A stretch of 42,157 nucleotides of DNA. Source: Acidimicrobiaceae bacterium. GTDB taxonomy: Bacteria; Actinomycetota; Acidimicrobiia; Acidimicrobiales; RAAP-2. Of this stretch, positions 7,633 through 17,080 are shown one piece after another. Below the pieces are notes generated by a model. The model did no database searches, was not told the DNA's origin, and saw only the letters and a list, made by a program, of their open reading frames with translations. Location: contig PLRX01000083.1 of the NCBI GenBank assembly GCA_003164095.1, forward strand, positions 10,517 through 52,673. The letters run 5' to 3'. How positions within the stretch are numbered: position 1 is the first letter of the stretch; each line of letters starts with the position of its first letter. The position numbers and the translations under genes are program-made.

Positions 7633-8052
7633 ATGGAGGTCGAACAGACCGGAGTGGTGGGGTCGACACGGGGTGGTTCGTCCGACGATCTGCCGTCCCC
7701 GCTGGCGACGGCAGGGCCCATCGGGCTCGCCGACTGGCGCGGCGACGTCGCGCTCGAGCTCTGGGTGGAGACGGACGTCGAACCGGTGCGCATCCGCATG
7801 GCCGGGCGCCTCGACGCAACCACCGCGGCCAACCTCGACGAGGTCATCCGCGAGCTGCTGGCCGACGGGACCCGTCACATCGAGCTGAGCACCGACGGCC
7901 TCCGTGGGGTCGACAGCTCGGCCGTCGGCGCCCTCGCCGACGTCGAGCGGCGCGTGCGACGGTCCGGCGGGACCCTCTTGCGGGTGGCGCCGATGAGCGG
8001 CCCCTTCCTACGGACCCATCCGTCGGCGCCTCCTCCGGGACCACGACGCTGA
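7633..8052 (+). CDS. STAS-domain protein, anti-sigma-factor antagonist type
   Basis: 139 residues from ATG 7633, with the purine-rich GAGGTGGGG upstream; in-frame starts further upstream lack a site. Residues about 45-125 form a STAS domain: PVRIRMAGRLDATTAANLDEV, then IELSTDGLRGVDSSAVGAL, where the Asp-Ser-Ser holds the serine that partner kinases phosphorylate in SpoIIAA-like proteins. An N-terminal extension of about 40 residues and a Pro/Arg-rich tail are extra. No anti-sigma kinase gene is adjacent, so the partner is unknown. It may be under DevR-like control (see 7497-7510). Confidence 0.8.
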   Translation: MEVEQTGVVGSTRGGSSDDLPSPLATAGPIGLADWRGDVALELWVETDVEPVRIRMAGRLDATTAANLDEVIRELLADGTRHIELSTDGLRGVDSSAVGALADVERRVRRSGGTLLRVAPMSGPFLRTHPSAPPPGPRR

Positions 8053-8097
8053 CCGGCGAGCGTGCGGAGGGCGAAGGCGGACCACCCGCCCGGGGCC

Positions 8098-8103
8098 TAG
8101 CAT
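8098..8103 (+). promoter_or_regulatory. -10 element (TAGCAT) of a leaderless promoter
   Basis: TAGCAT, 7 bases, then the ATG at 8111 of the GNAT gene; no ribosome-binding site is present. Confidence 0.5.
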
Positions 8104-8110
8104 CGTGGCG

Positions 8111-8668
8111 ATGCCCGACGCCGGACCGATCGCCAGCGACGGCTACCCCGCAGGGCTGGAGTCGACCGAGCGCCTGCGGGACGGCTCAGTAGTCCTCTTC
8201 CGGCCGATCCGGATGACCGACGGTGAGCGCATGGCCGCCTTCCACGAGACGCTGTCGCCGCGCTCGGTGTACCGGCGCTTCTTTTCGGCGCACCCACGCC
8301 TGTCCGCCGGTGAGGTGGAGCGGTTCACCCACGTGGACTACGCCGAACGGATGGCCTTCGTGGTGACGGACGATGGTCGCATCGTCGCGGTCGGTCGGTA
8401 CGAGCGCCTGCAGGACACCGATGAGGCCGAGGTGGCCTTCGTCGTGACCGACGACTACCAACACCGGGGGATCGGCTCCCGGCTGCTCGTCCACCTGGCC
8501 GAGGTGGCCCGAGGGCAGGGCATCGCCCGCTTCCACGCCCAGACCCTGTCGGAGAACCGGGACATGCTCAGCGTGTTCCTGTCCTCCGGTTACCCCGTCA
8601 CGACGACCTCGGAGTCCGGCACGGTGACCGTCCGGTTCCCCATCGACTCCGTCGAGGTGTCGGACTAA
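8111..8668 (+). CDS. GNAT-family N-acetyltransferase
   Basis: 185 residues. VLFRPIRMTDGERMAAFHETLSP and SVYRRFF are typical of the GNAT domain found in Pat-type protein acetyltransferases. The acetyl-CoA-binding motif A is VAFVVTDDYQHRGIGSRLL (Q/R-x-x-G-x-G/A). No cyclic-nucleotide domain is fused, unlike mycobacterial Pat. Substrate unknown; protein lysine acetylation is possible. ATG 8111 is preferred over the GTG at 8105 because of the TAGCAT -10 seven bases upstream. Its stop codon overlaps the convergent cydC stop as CTAA. Confidence 0.85.
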   Translation: MPDAGPIASDGYPAGLESTERLRDGSVVLFRPIRMTDGERMAAFHETLSPRSVYRRFFSAHPRLSAGEVERFTHVDYAERMAFVVTDDGRIVAVGRYERLQDTDEAEVAFVVTDDYQHRGIGSRLLVHLAEVARGQGIARFHAQTLSENRDMLSVFLSSGYPVTTTSESGTVTVRFPIDSVEVSD

Positions 8669-10347
8669 CCGTCCCGACGGGAGGTGGCGACGACCCGACC
8701 GGCGTCGACGACGGCCACGTCGTCGAATCCGGCGAGCTCCTCATCGCGATGGGTGATGTAGACGACCGAGGTGCCCTCGGACGCCGTCACCACGTCGTCG
8801 ACCAGGCGCCGTGCTGTCGGGCGGTCCAGGCCCGAGGTGGGCTCGTCGAGGACGAGCACGCGTGAGCCGGCCAGCAGGGCCCGTGCCAGGGCCACCCGTT
8901 GGCGCTGCCCGCCGGACAGGCGGGCGCCCCGTTCGCCGACCGGGGTGTCCATGCCGTCGGGCAGTGAGTCGATCCACGGTCCGAGCTGGGCACGCCGGGC
9001 CGCCTCGGCGATGTCGGCGGCCGAGGCCCCGGGCCGGGCGACGGCGATGTTGCCGCCGATGGTGGTGGGAAACAGGTGGGCGTCCTGGCCGACCCAGCCG
9101 ATGCGGCTGCGCACCCTGTCCTGGGGCAGCTGGTCGAGGGCCGTGCCCCCGAGCCGGGCGGTGCCGGACTCCAGGCCCCAGAAGCGCAGGAGCACATTGA
9201 CGATGCTGCTCTTGCCCGCCCCGCTGGGACCGACCACCGCCAGGTGCCGTCCCTCGGGGACGGCCAGCGACAGGCCGTCGAGCACCCGGGGCCCGCCATC
9301 CGTGTAGCGGAGGACGGCGTCCTCGAGTGCGACGTCGGACCCGGCCGGCAGGGGTGCGGGTGCGTCCGGGTCCTGGACCGGCACCGGCAGGTCTGCCACG
9401 GCCACCAGCCGTGCCGCCGCCTCCCGGTGGTCGGCCATCCGGGCCACCGCGTCGGCAGCCGGCGCCACCACCTCGAACGCGCCCAGTGCCACCAGGGGCA
9501 GCACCGCGGCCATGAACGCCGGAAGCCGGTGGGCACCGATGGCCGAGGTCGACACGGCGAGCAGTCCGACGACCGCACCACCGGTGCAGAGCGTCACGAG
9601 GGCCGACACGGCCCCGTCGGACCATGACCGGTGCCGGGCCCGCCGCTCGAGCGCGGCGTCCGATGCCAGCGCCCGCTCCAGGTACTCCTCGTCGCGGCCC
9701 ATCGCCACCAGGTCCGGCGCGGCTGCCAGTAGCTCGACCACGTCGGCACCGAGCTCGCCGCGCAGTGCCCCTTCGCCGGTCCCGAGGCGTCGCCGCCGGA
9801 CCCAGGCCAGACCGGAGGCGGCCAGTCCGCCACCGAGCAGGAACACGGCCAGGACGAGGCCGCCGACGGGTAGCACGAAGGTCACCACCGCCACCGTGAC
9901 CGTCGCCGTCACCGCCGCCACCAGGAGAGGCGCCACACCGCGGAGGTAGACGTCCTGCAGCAGGTCGACGTCGGCCGTGGCCCGGGTCAGCAGATCGCCG
10001 TCCCTCCACCCGGCGACCCCGGCGGGCGACCGCGGGGCGATCTCGTCGTAGAGCCACAGTCGCACCCGTCCGAGCGCACCCAGGGCGGCGTCGTGGGAGA
10101 CCAGTCGCTCCGCGTAGCGGAGGGGACCGCGGGACAGCGCCAGCAACTGGACGGCGGCCATGAGGACCGTGAGTGTGTAGAGCGGTGGGCGCAGCGCCGC
10201 CTTGTCGATGAGGGCACCGGAGCAGGCGAGCAGTCCGACCGTGCACAGCGCGGCGGCCGCGCCCAGTGCGGTGCTGAACAGGAACCGGGGACCGTCCGGG
10301 GCGCCGATGCGCAGCACCCGGGCCAGCGGGCCCTGACCGCGGATCAC
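8665..10347 (-). CDS. cydC: CydC: thiol-reductant ABC exporter subunit
   Basis: 560 residues: an N-terminal membrane domain with about six hydrophobic segments (to about residue 320) and a C-terminal ATPase. Walker A is GPSGAGKSS, the signature LSGGQRQRVALARAL, Walker B VLVLDEPTSGLD and the switch histidine lies in YITHRDEE. With CydD it forms the heterodimeric exporter of cysteine/glutathione (mycothiol context in actinobacteria) needed to assemble cytochrome bd. The GTG at 10347 overlaps the cydD stop as GTGA, and the sequence VIRGQGPLARVLRI begins the family-like region. The stop overlaps the convergent GNAT gene by 3 bases, leaving no room for a terminator. Confidence 0.92.
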   Translation of the reverse strand: MIRGQGPLARVLRIGAPDGPRFLFSTALGAAAALCTVGLLACSGALIDKAALRPPLYTLTVLMAAVQLLALSRGPLRYAERLVSHDAALGALGRVRLWLYDEIAPRSPAGVAGWRDGDLLTRATADVDLLQDVYLRGVAPLLVAAVTATVTVAVVTFVLPVGGLVLAVFLLGGGLAASGLAWVRRRRLGTGEGALRGELGADVVELLAAAPDLVAMGRDEEYLERALASDAALERRARHRSWSDGAVSALVTLCTGGAVVGLLAVSTSAIGAHRLPAFMAAVLPLVALGAFEVVAPAADAVARMADHREAAARLVAVADLPVPVQDPDAPAPLPAGSDVALEDAVLRYTDGGPRVLDGLSLAVPEGRHLAVVGPSGAGKSSIVNVLLRFWGLESGTARLGGTALDQLPQDRVRSRIGWVGQDAHLFPTTIGGNIAVARPGASAADIAEAARRAQLGPWIDSLPDGMDTPVGERGARLSGGQRQRVALARALLAGSRVLVLDEPTSGLDRPTARRLVDDVVTASEGTSVVYITHRDEELAGFDDVAVVDAGRVVATSRRDG

Positions 10348-12148
10348 CCGTTCACCCCTGAAGGTGCGGTGCGGCAGTCGTCCGCCCGGTCGGTGGTGGA
10401 CGACCCGCGCCCGGGCGGGGTACCGAGGATTGTGGCGGACGGCTCGGCGACGGTCGTTCCTGCGACGGTCTGTCCGGCGAGAAGGGTGATCGTGCGGTCG
10501 ACCCGGCCGACGAGACCGCCCCGGTGGGCGGCCATCACCAAGGTCCGTCCCGCCAGCCACGGTGCCAGCGCGTCGCGCAGCTCCTCCTCGCGAGCTGCGT
10601 CGAGGTGGGCGGTGGGCTCGTCGAGTAGCACCACAGGCACGTCGCGCAGCACGGCACGCCCGATGGCGATCCGCTGGCGCTCACCTGCGCTCAGCGTGAG
10701 GCCACCTTCGCCGACCGGGGTGGCGAGGCCGCCGGGCAGGCGCGCCACCAGGCCGTCGAGCCCGGACCGGACCAGGGCCCGTGCCAGCTCGTTCGCAGTG
10801 GCGTCAGGATTGCCGAGTCGCAGGTTGTCCTCGAGGGAGCCGCGCACCAACGCCGGGCGCTGGGGGACCCAGGCCACGTGCCGGCGCCACTCGCGCATCG
10901 AGCAGGCGGACAGGGGCTCGTCACCGACCAGCACCTCACCCGACTCCGGCACCACGAAGCCCATCAGGACGTTCAGCAGCGTCGACTTGCCCGAGCCCGA
11001 CTCACCCACCACCGCAACGTGCTCCCCTGGGCGGAGTGACAGGTCCACCCCGTCGAGGACCGGCTGGGCCCGTCCGGTATGGCGCACCGTGACGCCGGCC
11101 AGGCGGACCGGCTGCAGCGACAGGTCGGGCAGCGGACGCGCCCCAGCCCAGTCGGTCGGCGGCGACGCGGCATCGGCGGCGTCGAGCACATCGAGGATGC
11201 GGGCAGCCGCGGCCCGGCCCTCTGCGCTGGAGTGGAACTCGGCACCGGCCCGGCGAAGCGGTAGGTACACCTCGGGAGCCAGGACGAGGATGGCCAGGGC
11301 CGTGCCCAGGGGGAGAGTGCCGTGCAGGAGGCGCAGGCCGAGGAAGAGCGCCACCAGGGCGGTGCCGACCGAGGCCATGGTCTCGAGCGCCAGCGACGAC
11401 AGGAACGCCACCTTCAGGGTGGACATGGTCTCGTCGTGGAGTTCCCGGTTGGCACGCTCGAGGGTGTGGCGGCCGTCCCTCGTCCGACCGAAGGCGCGCA
11501 GGGTGGGCAGGCCCTGGAGCAGGTCGTAGAAGGTGGCGGCCAACCCGGAGAGCCTGGCCCACTGGCGGTCGGCGTTCCGGGTGGCCTCGAGGCCGAGGAG
11601 GATCATGAACAGGGGGATGACCGCCACGGTCACCGCCAGGATGACCGCGCTGAACCAGTCGCGGACGACGATGCAGGCCAGCAGGACGACCGGTGTCAGG
11701 GCCGACAGGACCAGGGTCGGCAGGTAGCGGGCGAAGTAGCCGTCGAGGGCGTCCACGCCCTGGGTGGCTGAGGCCGCCAGCTCGCCGGTCCGTTCGCCCG
11801 CCAGCCACGATGGCCCGAGCGCCACGGCCCGGGTCAGCAGCTGGCGCCTCAGGGTCGACGTGACCGAGGCGGAGGTGCGGTGGGCGGCCACCTCGCCCGC
11901 CCACGCTGCAACGGCCCGCAGGCCGAAGGCACCCGCCAGTGCGACCAGGGCGGGGACGGTGTGATGCAGTCCGTCATGGTCGATCAGGACCTCCTGGACG
12001 ATCGCCCCGATCAGGGCGGCCTGGGCCACCAGCGCCGCGGTCCCGACCAGGCCGACCGCCACGGCACCAGCCAGGTAGTGACGGGTGGCCCTGGCCCGAT
12101 CGAGGAGACGGGGGTCGACGGGTCGACGGTCGTCGGGTCCGGTGTCGC

Positions 12149-12152
<4 letters not shown>
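10344..12152 (-). CDS. cydD: CydD: thiol-reductant ABC exporter subunit, probable CTG start
   Basis: Membrane domain followed by an ATPase with Walker A GESGSGKST, signature LSAGERQRIAIG and Walker B VVLLDEPTAHLD; it heterodimerises with CydC. The first standard start in frame is GTG 12062. However, the open frame extends upstream and encodes PVDPRLLDRARATRHYLAG, which matches the conserved CydD N-terminus. Between that sequence and the cydB stop the only plausible start is CTG at 12152, which overlaps the cydB TGA as CTGA, mirroring the GTGA overlap with cydC. From CTG the protein is 602 residues. The start is inferred; GTG 12062 (572 residues) is the conservative alternative. Confidence 0.9.
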
Positions 12153-13291
<1,139 letters not shown>

Positions 13292-13310
13292 CGTCGATCC
13301 TCTCTCTCGC

Positions 13311-14783
13311 TCAGTAGATGAGGGCCGGGGCCCGGTCGTCGTGGTGCTCGGAGTCGCCGTCGAAGTCGGCGGTCACGTCGTCAGCGGATCCGTCGCCGCC
13401 GGTCGGCTTCGGCTGGCCGTGCTCGTCCACGCTGTCGGGATCGAGCTTGGCGTAGCGGGCCATCAGGCCGAAGTCGATGATGGCCAGGATGGAGTAGATG
13501 GCGGTGAAGCCGACCAGCGTGGTGACCACGTAGCCCGTGCCGATGGGGGACACGCCCTTCGCCGTCTTGAGCAGCCCGTACACGACCCAGGGCTGGCGTC
13601 CCATCTCGGTGAAGATCCACCCGGTCGCATTGGCGACGAAGGGGAGCAGCAGCGCCGGGACCGCCAGTCTCAGGAACCACTTCGACGTGTCCAGCTTCCG
13701 TCGGTAGAGCAGGACCATGCCCCAGGCCAGGCCAAGGAACATCAGGATGCCGCAGCCCACCATGATCCGGAAGGTCCAGTAGGTCACCCACAGCACGGGC
13801 ACGTAGCTGCCCTTGCCGTACTTGGCGGTCTCGCTGGCCTGGATCTGGTTGATGCCCTGGACGGAGCCGTCCCAGCTGTTGTCCGACAGCACGGACAGTG
13901 CGTGGGGGATCCGGATCTGGAAGACGGGATCACCCGACAGGTTGCCGATCGTCAGGAGCGAGAAGCTCGCTCCGTTCTGCGTGTTGTACACCGCCTCCGC
14001 TGAAGCCATCTTCATGGGTTGCTGCTTCTCCATGAGGCGGGCCTGGTTGTCGCCGAAGAACATGGTGGCGACGACGGCCACGACGCCCACGATCAGGGCC
14101 AGCTTGGCCGAGGCCGAGAACACGGGGTGCGGGCCCTCGCCGGCCTTCTGGGTCCGGCGCAGGTGCCAGGCGCTGATGCCCAGCATCAGCATCGCCGCCG
14201 TCACCAGGGCGGCAGTCAACACGTGGAGGAAGGAGCTGATGAGCGTGCTGTTGGTCATGACCGCCCAGAAGTTGGTCATGATCGCCCGGTTGCCCTGGAT
14301 CTTGTAGCCGACGGGATGCTGCATCCAGGCATTGGCCGCGAGGATGAAGTAGGCGGACAGCATCGTGCCGATGCTGACCAGCCAGATGGAGGCCAGGTGC
14401 ACCCGGGCCGAGACCCGACCCTTGCCGAAGATCCAGATGCCGAGGAACGTCGACTCGAGGAAGAACGCCAGCAGGGCTTCGACGGCCAGCGGGGCACCGA
14501 AGACGCTGCCCACGTAGCGGGAGTACACCGACCAGTTCATGCCGAACTGGAACTCCTGGACGATGCCCGTGACGACGCCGATGGCGAAGTTGATGAGGAA
14601 CAGGCGACGCCAGAAGATCGTCATCTGCTCCCACTTCGCCTGTTTGGCGGCATCACCTCGCGACCGGTACGCGGCCGTCTGCATGATGGCCAGCAGCAGG
14701 GCGAGGCCGATGGTGAGAGGGACGAAGATGAAGTGGAAGACGGTAGTGATACCGAACTGCCAGCGGGAGAGTAGAAGTGTCAT
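13311..14783 (-). CDS. cydA: CydA: cytochrome bd oxidase subunit I
   Basis: 490 residues with about nine membrane segments. His in RWQFGITTVFHFIFVPLTIG (residue 18) corresponds to the haem ligand His19 of E. coli CydA. PVGYKIQGNRA and the conserved GWIFTEMGRQPWVVYGLLKT block near residue 390 are typical. The quinol-binding Q loop is of the short type. The terminal 40 residues are hydrophilic. It catalyses quinol oxidation with O2 reduction at high affinity. ATG 14783 is preferred over the adjoining GTG 14786. No ribosome site is visible, and a strong DosR-box-like sequence lies 44.5 bases upstream, suggesting a leaderless or nearly leaderless DevR-dependent transcript. Confidence 0.96.
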   Translation of the reverse strand: MTLLLSRWQFGITTVFHFIFVPLTIGLALLLAIMQTAAYRSRGDAAKQAKWEQMTIFWRRLFLINFAIGVVTGIVQEFQFGMNWSVYSRYVGSVFGAPLAVEALLAFFLESTFLGIWIFGKGRVSARVHLASIWLVSIGTMLSAYFILAANAWMQHPVGYKIQGNRAIMTNFWAVMTNSTLISSFLHVLTAALVTAAMLMLGISAWHLRRTQKAGEGPHPVFSASAKLALIVGVVAVVATMFFGDNQARLMEKQQPMKMASAEAVYNTQNGASFSLLTIGNLSGDPVFQIRIPHALSVLSDNSWDGSVQGINQIQASETAKYGKGSYVPVLWVTYWTFRIMVGCGILMFLGLAWGMVLLYRRKLDTSKWFLRLAVPALLLPFVANATGWIFTEMGRQPWVVYGLLKTAKGVSPIGTGYVVTTLVGFTAIYSILAIIDFGLMARYAKLDPDSVDEHGQPKPTGGDGSADDVTADFDGDSEHHDDRAPALIY

Positions 14784-14820
14784 CACCGATGATGAAACCA
14801 GCGAATGAAATGGTCACCTA

Positions 14821-14834
14821 GGGCCGAAGGTCCC
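14821..14834 (-). promoter_or_regulatory. DosR/DevR-box-like site upstream of cydA
   Basis: Minus-strand GGGACCTTCGGCCC, with TC on its left and TAGG on its right, an imperfect palindrome with both half-sites of the DosR core (GGGAC and G-CCC). It is the best match in the window. The centre is 44.5 bases before the ATG at 14783 and 41.5 before the GTG at 14786, matching a box that overlaps the -35 position if the transcript is leaderless. Downstream a weak TTTCAT (14797-14792) could be the -10. Confidence 0.55.
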
Positions 14835-14836
14835 GA

Positions 14837-14852
14837 TGTGATCAGGCGCACG
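14837..14852 (-). promoter_or_regulatory. Possible CRP- or Rex-type site upstream of the cydA DosR-like box
   Basis: CGTGCGCCTGATCACA on the minus strand matches the shared TGTGA-N6-TCACA pattern at 8 of 10 fixed positions (right half perfect). The centre is about 60 bases before the cydA start. Both CRP and Rex are known regulators of actinobacterial cyd operons; the sequence cannot separate them. Confidence 0.3.
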
Positions 14853-15010
14853 AGCGCGATGGCCACCATCGGATCCGGCGATGCCTCCAGGGGTATCCGG
14901 ACCGACCGTCAGACCGTGATCCGCCAGGCCCGAGAAGGAGGTCGGTGAGGGATCGGACCCGGGCCGGTGTGGGCCGGTCGCTGGGATCCGGGCCGGCGTG
15001 CGCCGGTGGA

Positions 15011-15850
15011 TCAGACGAGGTACCAGACCTCGTCCTCGTCGTCCGTCGGCAGACCGTGCCGATCGGCGACATCGTCGGTGTCAGTGGTGCGGCCCGGTTC
15101 GACACCGTCCTGGGGACGGCCCCTCGTTGCATCGGTGCGGGGTGGGGGGAACCCGACCAGCCGGCCCATCTCGAGGAGCGTCCGCTCGAACACCGGGTCG
15201 ACCTCGTCGATCACCCGGTGGAAGTGGCCGAACAGCTCGAACGAGATGATCCCGAAGAGCTGTGTCCATGCCGCCACGGCCCGAACCGCCACGTCTTCGG
15301 TGACGTCCGGCAAGGCGAGGGCGACGAGTGTCCGGAGCGCGGCCAGTCCGTCCGCCCCGAGTGGGGGGAGCGCCCCGTCGCTGACGGGCCTCGTGAGCAC
15401 GCCGGCTTGGGCTGCGTCGACGACGAGTCGGGCGAGCACCAGCGTGACCCGGCTCGCCGGGCCGACGGTGTCCTCGGGGGCCCGGTAGCCCGGCACGGGC
15501 GATCCGTAGACCAACGCGTACTCGTGGGGGTTGTCGAGGGACCACCGACGGATGGCCCGTCCGGTAGCGCACCATCGTCCGCCATAGTCGTCGCGTCGGC
15601 AGGTCGCGTCGGCCTCCTCGGCAGCGGCCCCGACGGCGTCGTAGGCATCGACGATCAGGGCGGTCAACAGGTCGTCTCGACTGGGGAAGTAGCGGTAGAT
15701 GGCGGACGACGACATGCCGAGCTCGCGGGTGACGGCACGCAGCGACAGGCCCGGCGCGCCCTCGGCGGCCAGTTGCCGCCGGGCCTCGTCCTTGATCTCG
15801 ACGGTCAATTCGGCCCGCAGGCGGGCCCGCAGCCCGGTGGAGGGAGGCAT
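15011..15850 (-). CDS. TetR-family transcriptional regulator
   Basis: 279 residues. The N-terminal helix-turn-helix spans about 15-60: ARRQLAAEGAPGLSLRAVTRELGMSS followed by AIYRYFPSRDDLLTALI. The C-terminal ligand domain, with WSLDNPHEYALVYGSPVPGY and a FGIISFELFGHF segment, resembles the TetR WHG-type domain. An acidic tail of about 45 residues follows. It is divergent from the epimerase-like gene, and two copies of an operator-like repeat lie in the shared gap, so it probably represses itself and the neighbour. Confidence 0.88.
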   Translation of the reverse strand: MPPSTGLRARLRAELTVEIKDEARRQLAAEGAPGLSLRAVTRELGMSSSAIYRYFPSRDDLLTALIVDAYDAVGAAAEEADATCRRDDYGGRWCATGRAIRRWSLDNPHEYALVYGSPVPGYRAPEDTVGPASRVTLVLARLVVDAAQAGVLTRPVSDGALPPLGADGLAALRTLVALALPDVTEDVAVRAVAAWTQLFGIISFELFGHFHRVIDEVDPVFERTLLEMGRLVGFPPPRTDATRGRPQDGVEPGRTTDTDDVADRHGLPTDDEDEVWYLV

Positions 15851-15881
15851 AGCCCCAGTCTGCCATCACGAGAGCGATGGA

Positions 15882-15901
15882 TCAATAACAGAGCAGTGCT
15901 C
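15882..15901. promoter_or_regulatory. TetR operator-like repeat, copy 1
   Basis: TCAATAACA followed by GAGCAGTGCTC, an 11-base perfect palindrome (arms GAGCA/TGCTC around G), extended to AGAGCA/TGCTCT. It lies 32 bases upstream of the TetR start. Confidence 0.6.
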
Positions 15902-15930
15902 TTGCAAATGGCGAGGTGATGGTGAATACT
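15902..15930 (+). promoter_or_regulatory. Promoter of the epimerase-like gene
   Basis: TTGCAA (15902-15907), a 17-base spacer and AATACT (15925-15930) give a reasonable -35/-10 pair on the plus strand. It sits exactly between the two operator repeats, with the predicted start inside copy 2. Confidence 0.45.
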
Positions 15931-15932
15931 GG

Positions 15933-15953
15933 TCAATAACAAGAGCAGTGCTC
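15933..15953. promoter_or_regulatory. TetR operator-like repeat, copy 2
   Basis: TCAATAAC then AA and GAGCAGTGCTC, the same element as copy 1 with one extra A. Copies start 51 bases apart, about five helical turns, so two dimers could bind the same face of the DNA. Confidence 0.6.
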
Positions 15954-15993
15954 GCACAAAGGAGCACGAGCAGGGCCCGAGCGGGCCACGGTC

Positions 15994-16007
15994 GGGCCGG
16001 TCGGCCC
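15994..16007. repeat. Inverted repeat in the epimerase leader
   Basis: GGGCCGGTCGGCCC: arms GGGCCG/CGGCCC around GT. It could form a short hairpin in the 5' leader. It faintly resembles the cydA DosR box but lies downstream of the promoter. Confidence 0.3.
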
Positions 16008-16026
16008 TCGGAACGGGAGGCACACC

Positions 16027-16971
16027 ATGGGAAGGCATGTCATCGTCGGAGCAGGTCCAGTAGGCACCGCCACGGCGCACGCGCTGGTCGGGGCCGGGCA
16101 CGAGGTGACCATCGTCACCCGGTCGGGCTCGGGTCCGACCGGGCCGGGGATCACACGGGTGGCGGCGGACGCGTCGGACCCGCTCGGGCTGGCCGAGGCC
16201 ACCGGTGCGGCTGACGCCCTCTACAACTGCGCCAACCCGCCGTACCACCGGTGGTCGGAGCTGTGGCCCCCGATGGCCGTGTCGATGCTCGAGGTGGCCG
16301 CACGGTCGGGTGCCGTGCTCGTCATCATGGGCAACCTCTACGGCTACGGGCCGCTCGACCACCCGATCCGCGAGGACGACCCGCTGGCTGCGACCGGGAC
16401 GAAGGGGCGGGTGCGGGTCGCCATGTGGGAGGAGGCCATTGCTGCCCATCGGGACGGCCGTGTCCGGGTCACCGAGGCCCGAGCGTCGGACTTCTTCGGG
16501 TCGGGTGTGGTCGACACCAGTCATTTCGGTCGGAACGTCAGCCGACTCCTGGCGGGTGGGAAGGTCCGGGTGCTGGGTGACCCGGACGCACCCCACTCGT
16601 GGACGTACGTACCCGACGTCGGGCGGACGCTGGCCGTCCTCGGCACCGACGAGCGGGCATGGGGCCGGCCGTGGCACGTCCCCACCGGTCCGGCCCTCTC
16701 ACAGCGCGAGCTGGCCGTCAGGTTCTGTGCGGTGGCGGGGGCTCCGTCGCCGTCGGTGGCAGCGCTCCCGGCGGGCTCGCTCACCCTGGCCGGGGTGGTG
16801 TCGGCCCAGATGCGCGAGCTGAAGGAGACCCGGTACCAGTTCGACCGCCCGTTCATCATCGACTCGGCGGCGTGCACTGCGACCTTCGCCATCGAGTCCA
16901 CGCCCTTGGACGACGCCCTCACGTGCGTGGCCGACGATGCACGGGACGGGTCGCTGACCGCGGCGCCCTGA
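16027..16971 (+). CDS. NAD(P)-dependent epimerase/reductase-like protein (atypical SDR)
   Basis: 314 residues. The Rossmann start HVIVGAGPVGTATAHALVGAGHEVTIV carries the glycine-rich dinucleotide motif. Other family-like segments are ADALYNCANPPYHRW, MGNLYGYG (in the position of the usual Tyr of extended SDRs) and ASDFFGSGV. The canonical YxxxK is not evident, so it is an atypical extended SDR; reaction and substrate unknown. GGGAGG lies 6 bases before the ATG at 16027. Probably controlled by the divergent TetR regulator. Confidence 0.82.
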   Translation: MGRHVIVGAGPVGTATAHALVGAGHEVTIVTRSGSGPTGPGITRVAADASDPLGLAEATGAADALYNCANPPYHRWSELWPPMAVSMLEVAARSGAVLVIMGNLYGYGPLDHPIREDDPLAATGTKGRVRVAMWEEAIAAHRDGRVRVTEARASDFFGSGVVDTSHFGRNVSRLLAGGKVRVLGDPDAPHSWTYVPDVGRTLAVLGTDERAWGRPWHVPTGPALSQRELAVRFCAVAGAPSPSVAALPAGSLTLAGVVSAQMRELKETRYQFDRPFIIDSAACTATFAIESTPLDDALTCVADDARDGSLTAAP

Positions 16972-17063
16972 GGTTCGAGCATCGCAGCAGTAACGGTGGT
17001 GGCGACGATGGCGATGGCGAAGGCGATGTCGGCGGGGCCCTACCGGTCCCCCGCCACCGTCGC

Positions 17064-17069
17064 TAGGGT
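17064..17069 (+). promoter_or_regulatory. Candidate -10 (TAGGGT) of the lipoprotein gene
   Basis: TAGGGT ends 11 bases before the ATG at 17081, giving a leader of only about 4-5 bases if it is used. Confidence 0.3.
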
Positions 17070-17080
17070 CGGGCACACCT

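Larger units (their letters stand above)
14784..15010. other. Intergenic region upstream of cydA (227 bases)
   Basis: It holds the cydA regulatory sites (14821-14852) and, nearer the TetR stop, a patch of imperfect GGCCGGTG/GATCCGGGCCGG repeats at about 14955-15010 that could fold into a weak hairpin. No open reading frame here looks coding. Confidence 0.5.

Noticed and set aside
15994-16007. GGGCCGGTCGGCCC as a fourth DosR box
   Set aside because: It lies downstream of the predicted promoter, inside the leader, lacks the GGGAC half-site and is better explained as a hairpin or chance GC palindrome.
16972-17080. GATGGCGA repeats as a CRISPR-like or regulatory array
   Set aside because: Repeat units are only 6-9 bases with no regular spacers; a simple low-complexity patch.
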